Origin: an uncultured Actinomycetes bacterium
Lineage (GTDB): Bacteria > Actinomycetota > Thermoleophilia > Gaiellales > F1-60-MAGs149
DNA: 16,325 nucleotides
Assembly (NCBI GenBank): GCA_903873565.1
Contig: CAIQOY010000081.1
Coordinates: forward strand, 1-16,325
Reading direction: 5' to 3'
The translations under genes and the position numbers were made by a program. Shown here in pieces: positions 1-6,890 of this stretch. The first letter of the stretch is position 1, and each line of letters opens with the position of its first letter. The notes under the pieces were generated by a model that was not told the DNA's origin, ran no database searches, and saw nothing but the letters and a program-made list of their open reading frames with translations.

Positions 1-145
1 CCTCGGCCTGTCGGTGTGGGCCAGCGGCTGCCGCTCCTGGTACGTGACCGCCGACGGCAGCGTGCGCAACAACTGGTCGGGCTTCATGCTCGACTACTGG
101 CGCGACACGCTGCGCCCCGACTTCGACGACTTCATCGCGGCGTAG
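1..145 (+). CDS. C-terminal end of a flavin-containing monooxygenase (partial)
   Basis: Only the last 47 residues and the TAG stop are inside the window, read from position 2. They contain W-A-S-G-C-R-S-W-Y, then D-G-S and N-N-W-S-G-F, then a Y-W-R stretch. This Cys-x-Ser-Trp-Tyr ... Gly ... Trp ... Tyr-Trp pattern is typical of the extreme C-terminus of flavin-dependent Baeyer-Villiger/FMO-type monooxygenases, which oxidise ketones or heteroatoms with FAD and NADPH. The diagnostic Rossmann motifs (GxGxxG and the BVMO fingerprint) lie outside the window, so the exact subfamily and substrate cannot be given. The next gene starts 24 bp downstream on the same strand, so some co-transcription is possible, although that gene appears to have its own -10 element. 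Confidence 0.72.
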   Translation, partial: LGLSVWASGCRSWYVTADGSVRNNWSGFMLDYWRDTLRPDFDDFIAA

Positions 146-157
146 GGCGCCGGCGGA

Positions 158-163
158 TAGGCT
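158..163 (+). promoter_or_regulatory. -10 element of the amidohydrolase, leaderless arrangement
   Basis: The hexamer TAGGCT fits the actinobacterial -10 consensus TANNNT. It is followed by six bases and then the GTG start at 170, so transcription would begin at or next to the start codon. No Shine-Dalgarno sequence is visible upstream of that GTG, which agrees with a leaderless mRNA. This is inferred from sequence only. Confidence 0.45.
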
Positions 164-169
164 GATCCG

Positions 170-1798
170 GTGAACCGTCGCACCGTCATCGCGGGCGGGC
201 CGATCCTGACCATGGCCGACCCCGGGCGGGTCGAGGCCATCGCCCTCCTCGACGGCCGGATCCTGCACGTGGGGTCGCTCGACGACTGCCGCGCGGCGGC
301 CGGCCGCGACGCCGCCGAGGTCGACCTCGGCGGGCGCACGCTGATGCCGGGCTTCGTCGACGCCCACACGCACCCCCTGATGCTGGGGCAGTGCGCGGCC
401 TGGGTCGACTGCGCGCCGCCCGAGGTGACGAGCATCGACGCGCTCGTCCGGCAGCTCGAGCGGCGCCGCGACAGCCTGCCGCCGACGGCCGACGTGTGGG
501 GCTTCGGCGTGCACCTCGTCGACCTCGCCGAGGGGCGCAACCCGACGGCGGCCGATCTCGACCGCGTCGCGACCGACCGCACCGTCGCGGTGATGCACCG
601 CTCGGGGCACGGCGTGATGGTCAACAGCCACTGCCTGGCCGCGAACGGCATCACGCGCGACACCCCCGATCCGCCCGGCGGCTGGATCGAGCGCGACGGG
701 CAGGGCGATCCGACCGGCGCGCTGTGGGACGCCTCGATCGACCTGATCACCGGCCCCGAGGGCGTCAAGACGCTCGACCACGGGCCGAACATCCACATCC
801 CCGACGCCCCCGAGCGCCTCGTCGATCTGCTCTGCAACGCGCAGACGATGCTGCTGCGCTCCGGCATCACGTCGGTGACCGACTGCCAGGTGACGCGCCG
901 CGAGATGGAGACGTACCTGTCCGCGCGCGACGACGGCCGTCTGCAGCTGCGCGTCTCGATGCTCACCCTCTCGACGCTGCTCGAGGCGCTCGTGGAGCTC
1001 GGCCTGCGCTCGCGCCTCGGCGATGACCACCTCGCCTTCGCCGGACTCAAGCTCTACGCCGACGGCTCGCTGACCGGGCTGACGGCCTACTTCGAGAGCG
1101 GCTACCGCTTCGACCCGTGCCACCACGGTCAGCTCTACCACGAGCCGGCCGAGCTGCGTCGCCTGATCCGCCGCGCGCACCGCTTCGGGCTGCAGACCGG
1201 CACGCACGCGCAGGGCGACTCGGCGATCCAGATCGTGCTCGACGCCGTCAACGAGGCGCTCGCCGACGTGAACCGCGACGACCACCGCCACCGCATCGAG
1301 CACTGCGGCATGCCGTCGGAGGAGCAGGTCCCGGAGATCGCGCGGCTCGGGATCATCCCCGTCAACCAGCCGGCCCACCACTACCTGACGGGCGACGCGC
1401 TGCTCGACAAGGTCGGCGAGCGAGCGCACCGCTACAACCCGTACGGCGAGTTCGTGCGGGCCGGCATCGCGCCCGTCCTCTCGTCCGACACCCCGGTTTC
1501 GGGCCCCGACCCGCTGGAGGCCGTCTGGGCGGCCGCCACCCGCGCCACCCGCTACGGCGCCGTGCTCGGCGACGAGGCGCAGCGGATCACGGTCGAGCAG
1601 GGGCTGCGCGGCTACACAATCGAGGGGGCGCGGGCGACCCGCCGCGAGCACGCCGTGGGGTCGCTCGAGGCGGGCAAGCTGGCCGACCTCGTGGTGCTCT
1701 CCGACGACCCGCTGGCCGTGCCCCTGGACGACCTGCGCGCGATCCGCGTCGAGGAGACGTGGGTCGACGGCGCGCCGGTCGACTACGCGCGGCTGTAG
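170..1798 (+). CDS. YtcJ-like metal-dependent amidohydrolase (Amidohydro_3 family)
   Basis: This is a 542-residue cytosolic metallohydrolase of the amidohydrolase superfamily, YtcJ/N-substituted formamide deformylase-like branch, which hydrolyses amide or related C-N bonds. The visible architecture is an N-terminal small beta-sandwich, then the metal-binding strand F-V-D-A-H-T-H-P (H66 and H68), a K-L-Y-A-D-G-S-L segment (K294), H346 in H-A-Q-G-D, H378 in R-I-E-H-C, and the catalytic Asp in L-S-S-D-T-P (D440). The chain ends in the usual C-terminal sandwich with A-G-K-L-A-D-L-V-V-L. Length is normal for the family. The start is GTG, chosen because the N-terminus begins directly with the conserved T-V-I-x-G-G-x-I-x-T-M strand. 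No signal peptide is present. The monooxygenase upstream hints at catabolism of an imported organic compound, but the substrate cannot be read from sequence. Confidence 0.9.
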   Translation: MNRRTVIAGGPILTMADPGRVEAIALLDGRILHVGSLDDCRAAAGRDAAEVDLGGRTLMPGFVDAHTHPLMLGQCAAWVDCAPPEVTSIDALVRQLERRRDSLPPTADVWGFGVHLVDLAEGRNPTAADLDRVATDRTVAVMHRSGHGVMVNSHCLAANGITRDTPDPPGGWIERDGQGDPTGALWDASIDLITGPEGVKTLDHGPNIHIPDAPERLVDLLCNAQTMLLRSGITSVTDCQVTRREMETYLSARDDGRLQLRVSMLTLSTLLEALVELGLRSRLGDDHLAFAGLKLYADGSLTGLTAYFESGYRFDPCHHGQLYHEPAELRRLIRRAHRFGLQTGTHAQGDSAIQIVLDAVNEALADVNRDDHRHRIEHCGMPSEEQVPEIARLGIIPVNQPAHHYLTGDALLDKVGERAHRYNPYGEFVRAGIAPVLSSDTPVSGPDPLEAVWAAATRATRYGAVLGDEAQRITVEQGLRGYTIEGARATRREHAVGSLEAGKLADLVVLSDDPLAVPLDDLRAIRVEETWVDGAPVDYARL

Positions 1799-1808
1799 GC
1801 CGGCTCGC

Positions 1809-1835
1809 ACGCGCGATTGCCCGCGCCTCGCGCGT
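1809..1835 (+). repeat. 8-bp inverted repeat upstream of the repeat-protein gene
   Basis: ACGCGCGA (1809-1816) and TCGCGCGT (1828-1835) are exact reverse complements separated by 11 bp. The pair lies just after the amidohydrolase stop and spans the candidate -35 element of the next gene. It could be a weak terminator for the amidohydrolase (there is no T-run) or an operator. In such GC-rich DNA, chance is a real alternative. Confidence 0.3.
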
Positions 1836-1845
1836 CCCGTACCCT
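1817..1845 (+). promoter_or_regulatory. Candidate promoter of the propeller-repeat gene
   Basis: TTGCCC (1817-1822) and TACCCT (1840-1845) are spaced by exactly 17 bp, a good -35/-10 pair for a housekeeping sigma factor in a high-GC actinobacterium. Transcription would start near 1852. This rules out the in-frame TTG at 1817 as the start codon and supports the GTG at 1889. Confidence 0.5.
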
Positions 1846-1888
1846 CCTCGGCACGAGCCTACCCCCAGGCTCCCGTCCACGATTGCCC

Positions 1889-3955
1889 GTGTCGAAGCCG
1901 TCGATCCCGCTCCGCGCCGTCGCCATCGCCGCTGCGATCGCCGCGATGTGCGCGAGCGCGACGCAGGCGAACGCGACCCTCGGCTCGCCCGCGCCCTCCT
2001 TCAACGGCTGGGCAGGCGGCGAGCATCGAAACTACTACGCGTTCGCCGCCCTCCGCGCCGACGGCAGCGTCGTCACCTGGGGGAACTCGGCCTACGGCGG
2101 CGACTCGTCCGGCGTGGCCTCCGCGCTCAACGGCACGATCGACGTGACCCGCATCTTCTCGAACGACGTCGCGTTCGCCGCCCTCCGCGCCGACGGCAGC
2201 GTCATCACCTGGGGCGACGCGGGCAACGGCGGCAGCTCGAGCGCCGTCGCCTCGCAGCTCGACGGCACCATCGACGCGACCCGCATCGCCTCGACGCAAT
2301 CCGCGTTCGCCGCCCTGCGCGCCGACGGCAGCGTCATCACCTGGGGGAGCACGAGCCATGGCGGCGACTCGTCCGGCGTGGCCACCGCGCTCAACGGCAC
2401 GATCGGCGTCACGCGCATCGCCTCGACGCAATCCGCGTTCGCGGCCCTGCGCGCCGACGGCAGCGTCATCACCTGGGGGGACGCGAGCTTCGGCGGCACC
2501 TCGAGCGGCGTCGCCACCGCGCTCGACGGCACGATCGACGTGACCCGCATCTCCTCGAACTACGGCGCGTTCGCCGCGCTCCGCGCCGACGGCAGCGTCA
2601 TCACCTGGGGGGACCCGTCCTACGGCGGCATCACGAGCGGCGCCTCCGCCGCGCAGCTCGACGGCACCATCGACGTGACCCGCATCTCCTCGAGCAACGG
2701 CGCGTTCGCCGCCCTGCGCGCCGACGGCAGCGTCATCACCTGGGGGCGCACGAACGAAGGCGGCAACGCGAGCAGCGTCTCCGCCGCGCTCGACGGCACG
2801 AACGACGTGATCCGCATCTTCTCGATGCAGCAAGCGTTCGCCGCCCTGCGCGCCGACGGCAGCGTCATCTCCTGGGGCGGGACCGGCGGCATCTCCATCA
2901 CCGCCCCCGCCGCACTCAACGGCACGATCGACGCGACCCGCGTCGCCTCGACGGAGCTCGCGTTCGCCGCCCTCCGCGCCGACGGCAGCGTCGTCACCTG
3001 GGGCAGCTCGAACTACGGCGGCACCTCGACCAGCGTGGCCTCCGCGCTCGACGGCACCGTCGACGTCACCGGCATCTTCGCGACCTCCAGGGCGTTCGCC
3101 GCCGTCCGCGCCGACGGCAGCGTCGTCACCTGGGGCGACAGCGACTACGGCGGCTCCTCGGCCAGCGCCTCGACCGCGCTCAACGGCACGATCGACGTCA
3201 CGCGCATCTCCTCGACCTACAGCGCGTTCGCCGCCCTGCGCGCCGACGGCAGCGTCATCGCCTGGGGCGACGGGGACAGCGGCGGCAACTCGGCCGGCGT
3301 CGCCGCCGCGCTTGACGGCACCATCGCCGTGACGCTGGTCGCCAACCCGGCCGAGAACGACACCCGGAGCCTCGCGATCGGGATCAGCGGCGCGGGCACC
3401 GTCACGTCCGACCCGGCTGGGGTCGCATGCAGCGGCACCTGCACCGCCGCGGCGTACGCGGGGACGACGGTCGTGCTGACCGCGACGCCGGCAGGCGGCG
3501 GCACCCTCGCCGGCTGGAGCGGCGCCTGCACCGGCACCGGCACGTGCACCGTCGACATGACCGAGGACCGCGACGTCATCGTGACGTTCGGCGCCGGAGG
3601 TGCGACCGACAGCGGCGGCGCATCCGCTGCGCCGCCGAGGCCGCACCACGTCCGCTGGGCCGGGCGACGCGTCGCCGGCTCCACGCGCACCGCCGTCTTC
3701 GCCGCCACGCCCCGGACCACGTACGCCATCGCCGCCACGCTGCTGCGCGGCGCCCGCGCGGCGACGACCGCGCGCGGCACCTGCCGCGTGCGCGTGAAGG
3801 CAGGCACCCGCACCGCCGTGTGCACCATCCGCCTGCGCCGCGCCGGCACCTGGCGCGTCCGCATCACCCCCACCCGCGACGGCACCGCCGGCGCGAGCGC
3901 GGTCAGCACGGTCCGCATCGCGCCGCGTCCGACCACATCCGCCGTCACCGACTAG
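1889..3955 (+). CDS. Secreted protein with ten RCC1-like beta-propeller repeats
   Basis: This is a 688-residue exported protein. From the GTG at 1889 it begins M-S-K-P-S-I-P-L-R-A, followed by an Ala/Ile-rich hydrophobic stretch and a likely signal-peptidase site after A-N-A (about residue 29). Residues 52-487 are ten tandem units of about 44 residues, each opening with F-A-A-L-R-A-D-G-S-V-x-T-W-G. That motif is the hallmark of bacterial RCC1-like/regulator-of-chromosome-condensation-type propellers. A Cys-containing domain follows (about 492-570; G-x-G-T-V-T-S-D-P, then L-A-G-W-S-G-A-C, then V-T-F), resembling the bacterial surface-protein repeat fold near InlB B-repeats. The chain ends in a basic Thr/Arg-rich region with two Cys (about 571-688). 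No sortase motif or C-terminal membrane anchor is visible. The role is unknown; surface binding or adhesion is only a guess. It converges on the ALA synthase gene with 9 bp between the stops. Confidence 0.85.
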   Translation: MSKPSIPLRAVAIAAAIAAMCASATQANATLGSPAPSFNGWAGGEHRNYYAFAALRADGSVVTWGNSAYGGDSSGVASALNGTIDVTRIFSNDVAFAALRADGSVITWGDAGNGGSSSAVASQLDGTIDATRIASTQSAFAALRADGSVITWGSTSHGGDSSGVATALNGTIGVTRIASTQSAFAALRADGSVITWGDASFGGTSSGVATALDGTIDVTRISSNYGAFAALRADGSVITWGDPSYGGITSGASAAQLDGTIDVTRISSSNGAFAALRADGSVITWGRTNEGGNASSVSAALDGTNDVIRIFSMQQAFAALRADGSVISWGGTGGISITAPAALNGTIDATRVASTELAFAALRADGSVVTWGSSNYGGTSTSVASALDGTVDVTGIFATSRAFAAVRADGSVVTWGDSDYGGSSASASTALNGTIDVTRISSTYSAFAALRADGSVIAWGDGDSGGNSAGVAAALDGTIAVTLVANPAENDTRSLAIGISGAGTVTSDPAGVACSGTCTAAAYAGTTVVLTATPAGGGTLAGWSGACTGTGTCTVDMTEDRDVIVTFGAGGATDSGGASAAPPRPHHVRWAGRRVAGSTRTAVFAATPRTTYAIAATLLRGARAATTARGTCRVRVKAGTRTAVCTIRLRRAGTWRVRITPTRDGTAGASAVSTVRIAPRPTTSAVTD
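2042..3349 (+). repeat. Ten tandem coding repeats, mostly 132 bp
   Basis: Unit starts, at the Phe codon of F-A-A-L-R-A-D-G-S-V, fall at 2042, 2174, 2306, 2438, 2570, 2705, 2837, 2963, 3095 and 3227. The period is 132 bp except for unit 5 (135 bp) and unit 7 (126 bp). Indels are whole codons, so the frame is kept. The first third of each unit is almost identical at the DNA level, including silent positions. The middle (x-x-x-G-G-x-S-S) and the five residues before the next unit vary. Confidence 0.95.
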
Positions 3956-3964
3956 GACGCGAGC

Positions 3965-5197
3965 TCAGGACCGCGTGCGCACGGGCAGCTCGCCCGCGCG
4001 CGGCAGCTCGAGCCGCTCCCAGACGTCGGCGAGGCCGCGCACCAGGGCCTCCTCGTCGGCGTCGGTGTGGAGCGGGCTGGTCGTGATCCGGAAGCGCTCC
4101 GTGCCGCGCGCCACCGTCGGGTAGTCGATCGGCTGCACGTAGACGCCGTGCTCGTCGAGCAGGAGCCGCGCCGCCTCCCGGCAGCGCACGGGGTCCCCGA
4201 GGATGACGGGGATCAGGTGGCTCTCGGTCGGCAGGGTCGGGACCCCGATGGCCTCGAGCGCCGCCCGCACCGAGGCGACGCGGGCCTGGAGGGCGACGCG
4301 CTCCGCGTCGTCGTCGCGCAGGTGCGCGACGCTGGCCCGGGCCGCGGCCACGACCACCGGACTCAGCGACGTCGTGAAGATGAAGCCGGCGCCGTAGGAG
4401 CGCACGAGGTCGACGAGGCGGGCGGAGCCCGTGATGTAGCCGCCCATCGCGCCGACGGCCTTGCCGAGCGTGCCCTGCACGATGTCGACCTCGGACTCGA
4501 GGCCCTCGCGGGCCACGATGCCGGCGCCCTCGGGGCCGTACATCCCGACCGCGTGCACCTCGTCCACGTAGGTGAGGGCGTCGTGGCGGCGGGCGACGTC
4601 GGCGAGGTCCGCGACGGGGGCGATGTCGCCGTCCATCGAGTAGATGCTCTCGAAGGCGACGACGCGGGGGCGCTGCGACTCCTCGGCGCGCAGGAGCGAC
4701 TCGAGGTGGGCGGCGTCGTTGTGCCGGAAGACCCGCACCGTGGCGCCGCTGCGGCGGATGCCCTCGATCATCGAGTTGTGGTTGGCCGCGTCGGAGAAGA
4801 CGACGCAATCGGGGAGCGCGCTGCCGAGCACGGTCAGGGCCGTCAGGTTGGCGATCCAGCCCGACGTGAAGAGCAGCGCGGCCTCCTTGCGGTGCCAGGC
4901 CGCGAGCTCGCGCTCGAGCGCGACGTGCATCGAGGTGGTGCCCGAGATGTTGCGGGTGCCGCCGGAGCCGGCCCCGTACGCGACGGCCTCGGCCATCGCG
5001 GCGGTGACCGCCGGGTGGGCGGTCATCCCCAGGTAGTCGTTCGAGCACCAGACCACCGCCGAGCGGGTGGTGCCGTCCGGGTCGCGCAGCATCGCGTGGG
5101 CCGTGCCGGGGACGCGCTCGATCTCCGCGAACACGCGGTACCGGCCCTCGGCGCGCAGACGCCCGAGGGCCTCGTCGACGAGGCCGGCGTAGTCCAC
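3965..5197 (-). CDS. hemA: 5-aminolevulinate synthase
   Basis: This is a PLP-dependent alpha-oxoamine synthase of 410 residues that condenses glycine and succinyl-CoA to 5-aminolevulinate, CO2 and CoA in the cytosol (Shemin/C4 route). Motifs run in family order: G-R19-Y-R-V-F, W-C-S-N-D-Y-L-G-M, G-A-G-S-G-G-T81-R-N83-I-S-G-T, D-A-x-N-H140-x-S-M-I-E-G-I, S-M-D-G-D, D212-E-V-H215-A-V-G-M-Y-G, the PLP-lysine strand G-T-L-G-K246, and Y-P-T-V-x-R-G-T-E-R-x-R-I-T. R19, T81, N83, H140 and K246 match Rhodobacter capsulatus ALAS R21, T83, N85, H142 and K248 with a constant offset of two. T-x-N marks succinyl-CoA specificity, as opposed to 2-amino-3-ketobutyrate ligase or BioF. The start is GTG with no Shine-Dalgarno and a TAGAGT -10 six bases upstream. 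No haem or C5N-antibiotic genes adjoin it, so its pathway role is open. Confidence 0.93.
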   Translation of the reverse strand: MDYAGLVDEALGRLRAEGRYRVFAEIERVPGTAHAMLRDPDGTTRSAVVWCSNDYLGMTAHPAVTAAMAEAVAYGAGSGGTRNISGTTSMHVALERELAAWHRKEAALLFTSGWIANLTALTVLGSALPDCVVFSDAANHNSMIEGIRRSGATVRVFRHNDAAHLESLLRAEESQRPRVVAFESIYSMDGDIAPVADLADVARRHDALTYVDEVHAVGMYGPEGAGIVAREGLESEVDIVQGTLGKAVGAMGGYITGSARLVDLVRSYGAGFIFTTSLSPVVVAAARASVAHLRDDDAERVALQARVASVRAALEAIGVPTLPTESHLIPVILGDPVRCREAARLLLDEHGVYVQPIDYPTVARGTERFRITTSPLHTDADEEALVRGLADVWERLELPRAGELPVRTRS

Positions 5198-5203
5198 TCG
5201 GGC

Positions 5204-5209
5204 ACTCTA
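5204..5209 (-). promoter_or_regulatory. -10 element of hemA, leaderless arrangement
   Basis: On the minus strand TAGAGT (TANNNT type) is followed by six bases and then the GTG start at 5197. No Shine-Dalgarno sequence precedes the start. Transcription starting at the GTG would give a leaderless mRNA. I see no convincing -35. Confidence 0.45.
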
Positions 5210-5234
5210 TCGGCAGTCGGGGGCCGGCGGCCGA

Positions 5235-6074
5235 CTACCCGTCCGCGAAGACCCCGAGCGCGGTCCAGCCGTCGGGGCGCGTCGTGGCGAGGTCGTAGAG
5301 GCTGAACCCGGTGGCCCCCGCGTCGCGGGCGCCGCGGGCGGCGGCGTCGAGCTGGGCGGCCGACAGCCCCAGCGAGCCGGTGATCACGTGCACCTCGACG
5401 TTCGGGTCCCCGGTCCGCTGGCGCAGCACGTCGACGCAGCCCGTGGCGTCGGCGTAGACGCGGTCCGGCGCGTGGCGGCGCGAGGGGTAGCACATGGGCA
5501 TGAACGCGTCGCTCGCCGCGTGCAGCTCGGCGTACGGGAAGACGGGCCAGTACATCGAGACGGGCGACGGGATGATCGCGGCGATCGGCAGCTTCGGGTA
5601 CGTCGCGCGCGCCCACGCCGCCAGCTCGGCCGCGCGGCGCGCGCGCAGGGCGCCGTTCCGCACGATGGTCGCCTCGACGTCGATCCCGAGGCCGTCGACC
5701 CCGTTCGGACCGGCGATCCCGGCCGCGGCCGCGAGGCGCCGGCGGTCGCGCTCGAGGTTGCGGTAGCCCGGCAGGTACCAGGGCACGACGCGCAGGCCGG
5801 CGGCGCGGCCGAGCCGCACGACCTCGCGCACGTAGGCCGGGTCGACGACGTCGGCCTTCGACTTCCAGTTCGCCGTCTCGACGTAGATCACCGGGGTGCC
5901 CTGCTGCTCGGCGACCTGCACGACCTGGGCCGGCGTGCGCTTGCCGTAGTCCCAGATGTCGACCCAGATGCCCGTGCCGGAGAAGACGGCGGCGCGCGTC
6001 GGGTTCGCGGCCGCGGGGCCGGCCGCGGCGAGCAGGGCGAGGCAGGCGAGGAGCGGGACGACGAGCCGGCGCAT
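5235..6074 (-). CDS. Secreted protein, probable (beta/alpha)8-barrel, glycosidase-like
   Basis: This is a 279-residue protein with a clear signal peptide: M-R-R-L followed by a Leu/Ala-rich core and A-A-A-N-P near residue 24. The mature part shows eight evenly spaced hydrophobic strands: I-W-V-D-I-W (37-42), V-I-Y-V-E-T (62-67), R-V-V-P-W-Y (95-100), G-L-G-I-D-V-E-A (128-135), I-A-A-I-I-P (164-169), F-M-P-M-C-Y (191-196), V-H-V-I-T-G (228-233) and G-F-S-L-Y-D (256-261). Eight strands with helices between them suggest a TIM barrel. D132 and E134 at the end of strand 4 sit where many barrel glycoside hydrolases carry an acid. I do not recognise a named family, so enzyme activity is inference. 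The start at 6074 is preferred over the ATG at 6083 because TACGAT lies seven bases upstream of it and the shorter form has the usual signal-peptide n-region. It lies between gntR and hemA on the same strand. Confidence 0.8.
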   Translation of the reverse strand: MRRLVVPLLACLALLAAAGPAAANPTRAAVFSGTGIWVDIWDYGKRTPAQVVQVAEQQGTPVIYVETANWKSKADVVDPAYVREVVRLGRAAGLRVVPWYLPGYRNLERDRRRLAAAAGIAGPNGVDGLGIDVEATIVRNGALRARRAAELAAWARATYPKLPIAAIIPSPVSMYWPVFPYAELHAASDAFMPMCYPSRRHAPDRVYADATGCVDVLRQRTGDPNVEVHVITGSLGLSAAQLDAAARGARDAGATGFSLYDLATTRPDGWTALGVFADG

Positions 6075-6081
6075 CCGCCCC

Positions 6082-6087
6082 ATCGTA
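6082..6087 (-). promoter_or_regulatory. -10 element of the secreted barrel protein gene
   Basis: Minus-strand TACGAT is followed by seven bases and then the ATG at 6074. The same hexamer occurs upstream of two other genes in the window (15035 and 16094). The arrangement predicts a leaderless transcript and argues against the upstream ATG at 6083, whose codon overlaps the -10. Confidence 0.4.
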
Positions 6088-6115
6088 CGGGTGGTCCGCG
6101 GAGGCGTCCGGGCCG

Positions 6116-6817
6116 TCAGGCGCCGAGGTGCCGGGCGAGGGCGCGGGCCGCCTCCTGGGCGGTCTCGCGCGGCTCGGCGACACGCTCGCGCTCGGTGGCG
6201 TACTCGAGCAGGGCCTGGCGGGCGCGGTGCGAGTGGTGGCGCAGGAGGTCGGCCAGGGCCGTCTCGTCGCGGGCCTCGATCGCGTCGACCATCTGGTGGT
6301 GCTCGGCCTGCGCGTCCGTCTGCTCGTGCAGGACGGTGACCACCACGCGCGAGTAGGGCTCGATCAGGTTGAGGACGCGCTCGGCCGTGTCCGCGAAGTG
6401 CCGCAGCCCGGACAATCGGTAGAGCTCGAGGTGCAGCGCGTAGTTGCGCTCCGACCAGGTCGCGGGGTCGAGGTCGTCCATCGCGCCGACCAGCGCGCGC
6501 AGCGCGGCGACGTCGCGCTCGGTGGCGTTGCGGACGATGCCGGGCGCCATCTCGGCCTCGACCAGCGCCCGCAGGGTCCAGAGCTCGTCGACCTCCGCCG
6601 GCGCGAGCGCCGTGACGCGCGCGCCGCCGTCCTCGCCGAACGTCACGACCCCCTCGGCCGCCAGCGTGTAGAGGGCCTCGCGCACCGGGATCCGGCTGAC
6701 GCCCATCGCCTCGGCGATCGCGGTCTGGATCAGCGGCTGGCCGGGCTGGAGGAGCCCCTGCCGGATCCCCTCGCGCAGGACGTCGGCGATCGGGGGGCGG
6801 GCGGTGGATGCCTCCAT
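6116..6817 (-). CDS. GntR-family transcriptional regulator, FCD (FadR/VanR) subfamily
   Basis: This is a 233-residue DNA-binding regulator. Residues 11-70 form a winged helix-turn-helix: L-I-Q-T-A-I-A-E-A-M-G-V-S-R-I-P-V-R-E-A-L, then the L-A-A-E-G-V-V wing. Residues about 76-205 are an all-helical FCD effector domain with the family's metal/ligand pattern N125-x3-H129, H173 and H195 (H-x21-H). The start at 6817 gives a normal family N-terminus and has an AGGAT-type ribosome site about ten bases upstream. The alternative ATG at 6868 would lie inside the divergent promoter. The gene points away from the hydantoinase operon and shares with it a region holding a perfect palindrome at 6871-6884. 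It is therefore probably an autoregulated repressor of that operon, released by a substrate or intermediate acid. The ligand is not deducible from sequence. Confidence 0.92.
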   Translation of the reverse strand: MEASTARPPIADVLREGIRQGLLQPGQPLIQTAIAEAMGVSRIPVREALYTLAAEGVVTFGEDGGARVTALAPAEVDELWTLRALVEAEMAPGIVRNATERDVAALRALVGAMDDLDPATWSERNYALHLELYRLSGLRHFADTAERVLNLIEPYSRVVVTVLHEQTDAQAEHHQMVDAIEARDETALADLLRHHSHRARQALLEYATERERVAEPRETAQEAARALARHLGA

Positions 6818-6862
6818 CCGTCGGGATCCTACCGGGCGGGTGTCGGGGCGGGGAACGGCCAT

Positions 6863-6890
6863 TTGCATTCCAGTGTATACACTGTATTCT
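6863..6890 (+). promoter_or_regulatory. Promoter of the hydantoinase-amidase operon
   Basis: TTGCAT (6863-6868) and TATTCT (6885-6890) are 16 bp apart. Transcription would start near 6897, giving a leader of about 46 nt with a ribosome site before the GTG at 6943. The whole spacer is almost exactly filled by the palindrome at 6871-6884. Confidence 0.6.
6871..6884. promoter_or_regulatory. Palindromic operator, probably for the GntR/FCD regulator
   Basis: CAGTGTATACACTG is a perfect 14-bp palindrome centred on GTATAC. It agrees with the GT-(N)-TA-(N)-AC operators typical of GntR/FCD regulators. It lies between the -35 and -10 of the operon promoter and covers the -10 of the divergent gntR promoter, so a bound dimer should block both. 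Binding is inferred, not shown. Confidence 0.7.

Noticed and set aside
1817..1819. TTG as start of the repeat protein
   Set aside because: It forms the -35 of a well-spaced promoter, and the 24 extra residues would precede the signal peptide. GTG at 1889 is better.
1117..3315. A 732-codon plus-strand open frame in another phase
   Set aside because: Arginine/proline-rich shadow running through both the amidohydrolase and the repeat gene; it ignores both gene boundaries.
2042..3349. CRISPR-like array
   Set aside because: The repeats are long, in frame, directly adjoining and encode a known propeller motif; there are no unique spacers or cas genes.
1859..3649. A 596-codon minus-strand open frame with regular repeats
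   Set aside because: The repeats are the reverse-complement image of the ten 132-bp propeller repeats; composition is Gly/Asp/Ala/Val only and no start signal is present.
3217..3948. A 243-codon minus-strand open frame under the repeat protein's C-terminus
   Set aside because: Val/Pro/Arg-rich shadow of the secreted protein with no domain and no ribosome site.
6818..6868. N-terminal extension of the GntR regulator from ATG 6868
   Set aside because: The ATG overlaps the -35 of the divergent operon promoter. The conserved N-terminus begins after the ATG at 6817, which has its own ribosome site.
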